Assembly (NCBI GenBank): GCA_905214605.1
Contig: CAJMMY010000037.1
Coordinates: forward strand, 1-8,086
Source: an uncultured bacterium
GTDB lineage: Bacteria > Bacillota_A > Clostridia > Oscillospirales > Oscillospiraceae
DNA: 8,086 nucleotides
Direction: 5' to 3'
The position numbers were made by a program, and so were the translations under genes. Within the stretch, counting starts at the first letter, position 1; every line of letters begins with the position of its first letter. Of this stretch, positions 6,586-8,086 are shown in pieces. The notes beneath the pieces are model-generated. The model did not search any database. It had not been told where the DNA came from and worked only from the letters and a program-made list of their open reading frames with translations.

Positions 6586-7264
6586 ATGCGTAATACCCAT
6601 CCATTCCGTCGCCAATGACCTTGCCGTCCTCAATTGCAATCACGCGCTTGGAGAAGGCGTTCACCAGCTCCTTTTCATGCGTTACAACCAGCACGGTAGT
6701 GCCCAAAGCATTGATTTTTTCCAGCAGCAGCATCAAGTCCAGGCTGCGGGCCGGGTCCAGGTTGCCGGTGGGCTCGTCTGCAATAATCAGACTGGGGTTG
6801 TTCACCAAAGCCCGGGCAATGGACACACGCTGCTGTTCGCCGCCGGACAGCTCTCTGGGGTACCGGTGTTCTTTTCCTTCCAGTCCCACCAGATTCAGCA
6901 CAAACGGCACACGCTCCGCAATCTCCTTTTTCTTTGCGCCCACAACACGCATGGCAAACGCCACGTTGTCATAAACCGTCATTTTGTCAATCAGCCGGAA
7001 ATCCTGGAACACAACGCCCAGTGTTCTGCGATATTTCGGCATTTTCCGCCGCTTAATCGCCCGCAGATCAAATCCGTTGACAACAATCATACCGGAAGTT
7101 GCCCGAATCTCGCCGGTCAGCAACTTGATGATCGTTGTTTTGCCAGATCCAGAAGGTCCCACAAGAAACACAAACTCGCCGTCGTTGATGGTAATATCCA
7201 CACCATTCAGCGCTTCCGAGCCGGTGTTCTCATACACCTTATGGACTTCACTCATCTGAAGCAT
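6572..7264 (-). CDS. ftsE: Cell division ATP-binding protein FtsE
   Basis: ABC-type ATPase that dimerises on the cytoplasmic side of FtsX and powers activation of septal or lateral wall hydrolases. From the ATG at 7262-7264 it has 230 residues, the normal length. All nucleotide-binding elements are intact: Walker A GPSGSGKT (36-43), Q-loop VVFQDFRLI (Gln87), signature LSGGEQQR (139-146), Walker B LIIADEP (Asp163, Glu164), D-loop GNLD and H-loop His196. The FQDFRLI and EPTGNLD forms are typical of FtsE. The start is fixed by GGAGGT 6 nt upstream (7271-7276). The longer frame to 7318 adds residues with no family counterpart and is rejected. It is the first gene of ftsE-ftsX-M23. I see no convincing sigma-A promoter in the 161-bp gap upstream, so it may be transcribed partly from the regulator gene to the right. 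Confidence 0.97.
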   Translation of the reverse strand: MLQMSEVHKVYENTGSEALNGVDITINDGEFVFLVGPSGSGKTTIIKLLTGEIRATSGMIVVNGFDLRAIKRRKMPKYRRTLGVVFQDFRLIDKMTVYDNVAFAMRVVGAKKKEIAERVPFVLNLVGLEGKEHRYPRELSGGEQQRVSIARALVNNPSLIIADEPTGNLDPARSLDLMLLLEKINALGTTVLVVTHEKELVNAFSKRVIAIEDGKVIGDGMDGYYAYGTE

Positions 7265-7348
7265 AAGCTTACCTCCAAAATTATTTCGTTCGGCACTCCA
7301 AGAACACCGAACCGCCAAACGGAAACCGCAGCTCCGAACGGCTCTATC

Positions 7349-7394
7349 AAAAAACGCCCGTTCCCAAAAGAATGCTAAAGATGGAAATACGGGC
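7349..7394 (-). terminator. Alternative terminator-like hairpin with six T residues, overlapping the previous stem
   Basis: On the minus strand GCCCGT (7389-7394, part of the right arm of the first hairpin) can pair with ACGGGC (7356-7361). TTCC can then pair with GGGA inside a small AT bulge. The stem is followed directly by G and six T residues (7349-7354). Both hairpins cannot form at once. The pairing is visible in the sequence; its function is inference. Confidence 0.4.
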
Positions 7395-7408
7395 CGTGGC
7401 CCGTATTT
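7385..7408 (-). terminator. Strong hairpin after the PucR/CdaR-type gene, probable terminator
   Basis: Perfect 11-bp stem AAATACGGGCC (7385-7395) / GGCCCGTATTT (7398-7408) with almost no loop, starting 17 nt after the stop codon of the upstream regulator gene. On the minus strand it is followed by a T-poor CCATCTTTAG, so termination may be incomplete. An alternative stem downstream competes for one arm. Confidence 0.6.
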
Positions 7409-7425
7409 TCCTATGGATTGGGAAC

Positions 7426-8086
7426 TTATTTAGCGTTCTGATATTCCAAATAACGATTGACCATCATCGCAACCTTGAACACGATGGCGTGGTCAAATTC
7501 CCGCAAGTCCAAACCTGTCAGCTTCTTGATCTTTTCCAGCCGGTATACCAGCGTATTCCGGTGTACAAACAGCTTTCTGGAAGTTTCAGAAACATTCAGA
7601 TTATTTTCAAAGAACTTTTGAATGGTAAACAGTGTTTCGTGATCCAAAGATTCAATGCTGCCCCGCTTGAACACTTCGTGTAAGAATGTTTCACACAAGG
7701 TGGTCGGCAGGTGGTAAATCAGGCGTGCAATGCCCAGATTATCGTAGCTGACAATGGCTTTATCCGTATCGAAGACCTTTCCGACTTCCAGAGCGGTCTG
7801 TGCCTCCTTGAAGGAACGGGACAGTTCTTTGATGCTGTCCACAATGGTACCGATACCGACATTGACACGGGTATAAAATTCGCCGCTGAGTGTATCCGCA
7901 ATGGAACGAGCCAGCTTTTCCAAGTCTTTGGCGTCCACAGCCCCCTTGATTTCCTTTACCAGAACGATATCACTTTCCGAAATAGTAAAGACAAAATCCT
8001 TGTTCTTGTCCGGGAACAGGTTCTGGATGACATCATAAGCAGAAACATCATTGGTGGATACAATCCGAATCAGCAGGACAACCCGG
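7426..8086 (-). CDS. PucR/CdaR-type helix-turn-helix regulator, C-terminal part (cut by the right window edge)
   Basis: An open frame of at least 219 residues runs to the window edge. A GTG at 7936-7938 lies inside it and is not the start, because the frame continues upstream with conserved-looking sequence (RVVLLIRIV, YDVIQNLFPDKNKDFVF). The last 60 or so residues are the PucR-type C-terminal helix-turn-helix (FFENNLNVSETSRKLFVHRN, then TLVYRLEKIKKLTGLDLREF). Before it lies a degenerate GGDEF-like region (VNVGIGTIVDSIKELSRSFK, EAQTALEVG) typical of CdaR/PucR/AdeR relatives. Proteins of this group are DNA-binding activators or repressors of catabolic or adaptive genes; the input domain lies outside the window and the signal is unknown. 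It sits directly upstream of ftsE on the same strand, with a terminator-like hairpin between. Control of the ftsEX operon by this protein is possible but unsupported beyond position. Confidence 0.88.
   Translation of the reverse strand, partial: RVVLLIRIVSTNDVSAYDVIQNLFPDKNKDFVFTISESDIVLVKEIKGAVDAKDLEKLARSIADTLSGEFYTRVNVGIGTIVDSIKELSRSFKEAQTALEVGKVFDTDKAIVSYDNLGIARLIYHLPTTLCETFLHEVFKRGSIESLDHETLFTIQKFFENNLNVSETSRKLFVHRNTLVYRLEKIKKLTGLDLREFDHAIVFKVAMMVNRYLEYQNAK

Larger units (their letters stand above)
7265..7425 (-). promoter_or_regulatory. Leader region of ftsE with inverted GTTCGG motifs
   Basis: This gap holds the hairpins described separately and three copies of one hexamer: CCGAAC at 7334-7339 and 7307-7312, and GTTCGG at 7288-7293. 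The last two form a 6-bp inverted repeat with a 14-nt loop just upstream of the ftsE ribosome binding site. It could be a hairpin affecting translation or a protein-binding site, but neither is demonstrated. No good -35/-10 pair is visible. Confidence 0.3.

Noticed and set aside
6431..7378. A 315-codon plus-strand open frame opposite ftsE
   Set aside because: It is antisense to an intact FtsE with all ATPase motifs and ends in the intergenic hairpin region. There is no ribosome binding site or recognisable domain.
7936..7938. GTG as start of the PucR/CdaR-type gene
   Set aside because: The frame continues without a stop to the window edge with plausible family sequence, so this is an internal valine codon and the gene is truncated by the window.

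Overview
The window is a stretch of ordinary bacterial chromosome. Every gene I can support lies on the minus strand, so the natural reading order runs from the right edge to the left. Moderate GC content, strong AGGAGG-type ribosome binding sites, a textbook sigma-A promoter and the gene set (ftsE-ftsX followed by a coiled-coil murein hydrolase and an S41 peptidase; greA-lysS; a PucR/CdaR-type regulator) point to a low-to-mid-GC Gram-positive of the Bacillota. A clostridial lineage such as Oscillospirales fits best, but the family assignment is inference. No rRNA, tRNA, CRISPR array, insertion sequence or phage gene is visible.

Layout, right to left. 8086-7426: C-terminal part of a PucR/CdaR-type helix-turn-helix regulator, cut by the window edge. 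7425-7265: a 161-bp leader region with a strong hairpin and an overlapping alternative hairpin that ends in six T residues. 7264-4425: a cell-division and wall-remodelling operon of ftsE (ABC ATPase), ftsX (membrane subunit) and a secreted coiled-coil M23 peptidase, tightly packed and closed by an intrinsic terminator at about 4352-4402. 4299-3133: a membrane-anchored S41 C-terminal processing peptidase with a PDZ domain. 3147-3119: a perfect consensus promoter whose -35 box lies in the last codons of that peptidase gene. 3044-609: the greA-lysS operon, in which lysyl-tRNA synthetase carries an extra C-terminal tRNA-binding domain. 608-218: a non-coding stretch with several hairpins, including two intrinsic terminators. 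217-1: the N-terminal part of a TetR-family repressor, cut by the left edge.

How the genes fit together: FtsEX couples ATP hydrolysis in the cytoplasm to activation of a peptidoglycan hydrolase outside the membrane. The adjacent M23 protein, with a long coiled coil and a complete set of zinc and catalytic residues, is the obvious partner. The S41 peptidase is probably an envelope-processing protease, though it may be transcribed separately. GreA and LysRS are housekeeping functions in transcription and translation that share one promoter.

I did not find a novel multi-gene system. The points most worth a second look are the LysRS fusion, the catalytically complete FtsEX partner, the attenuator-like leader before ftsE, the promoter embedded in the peptidase gene, and two start corrections (peptidase at TTG 4299; FtsX inside the end of ftsE).
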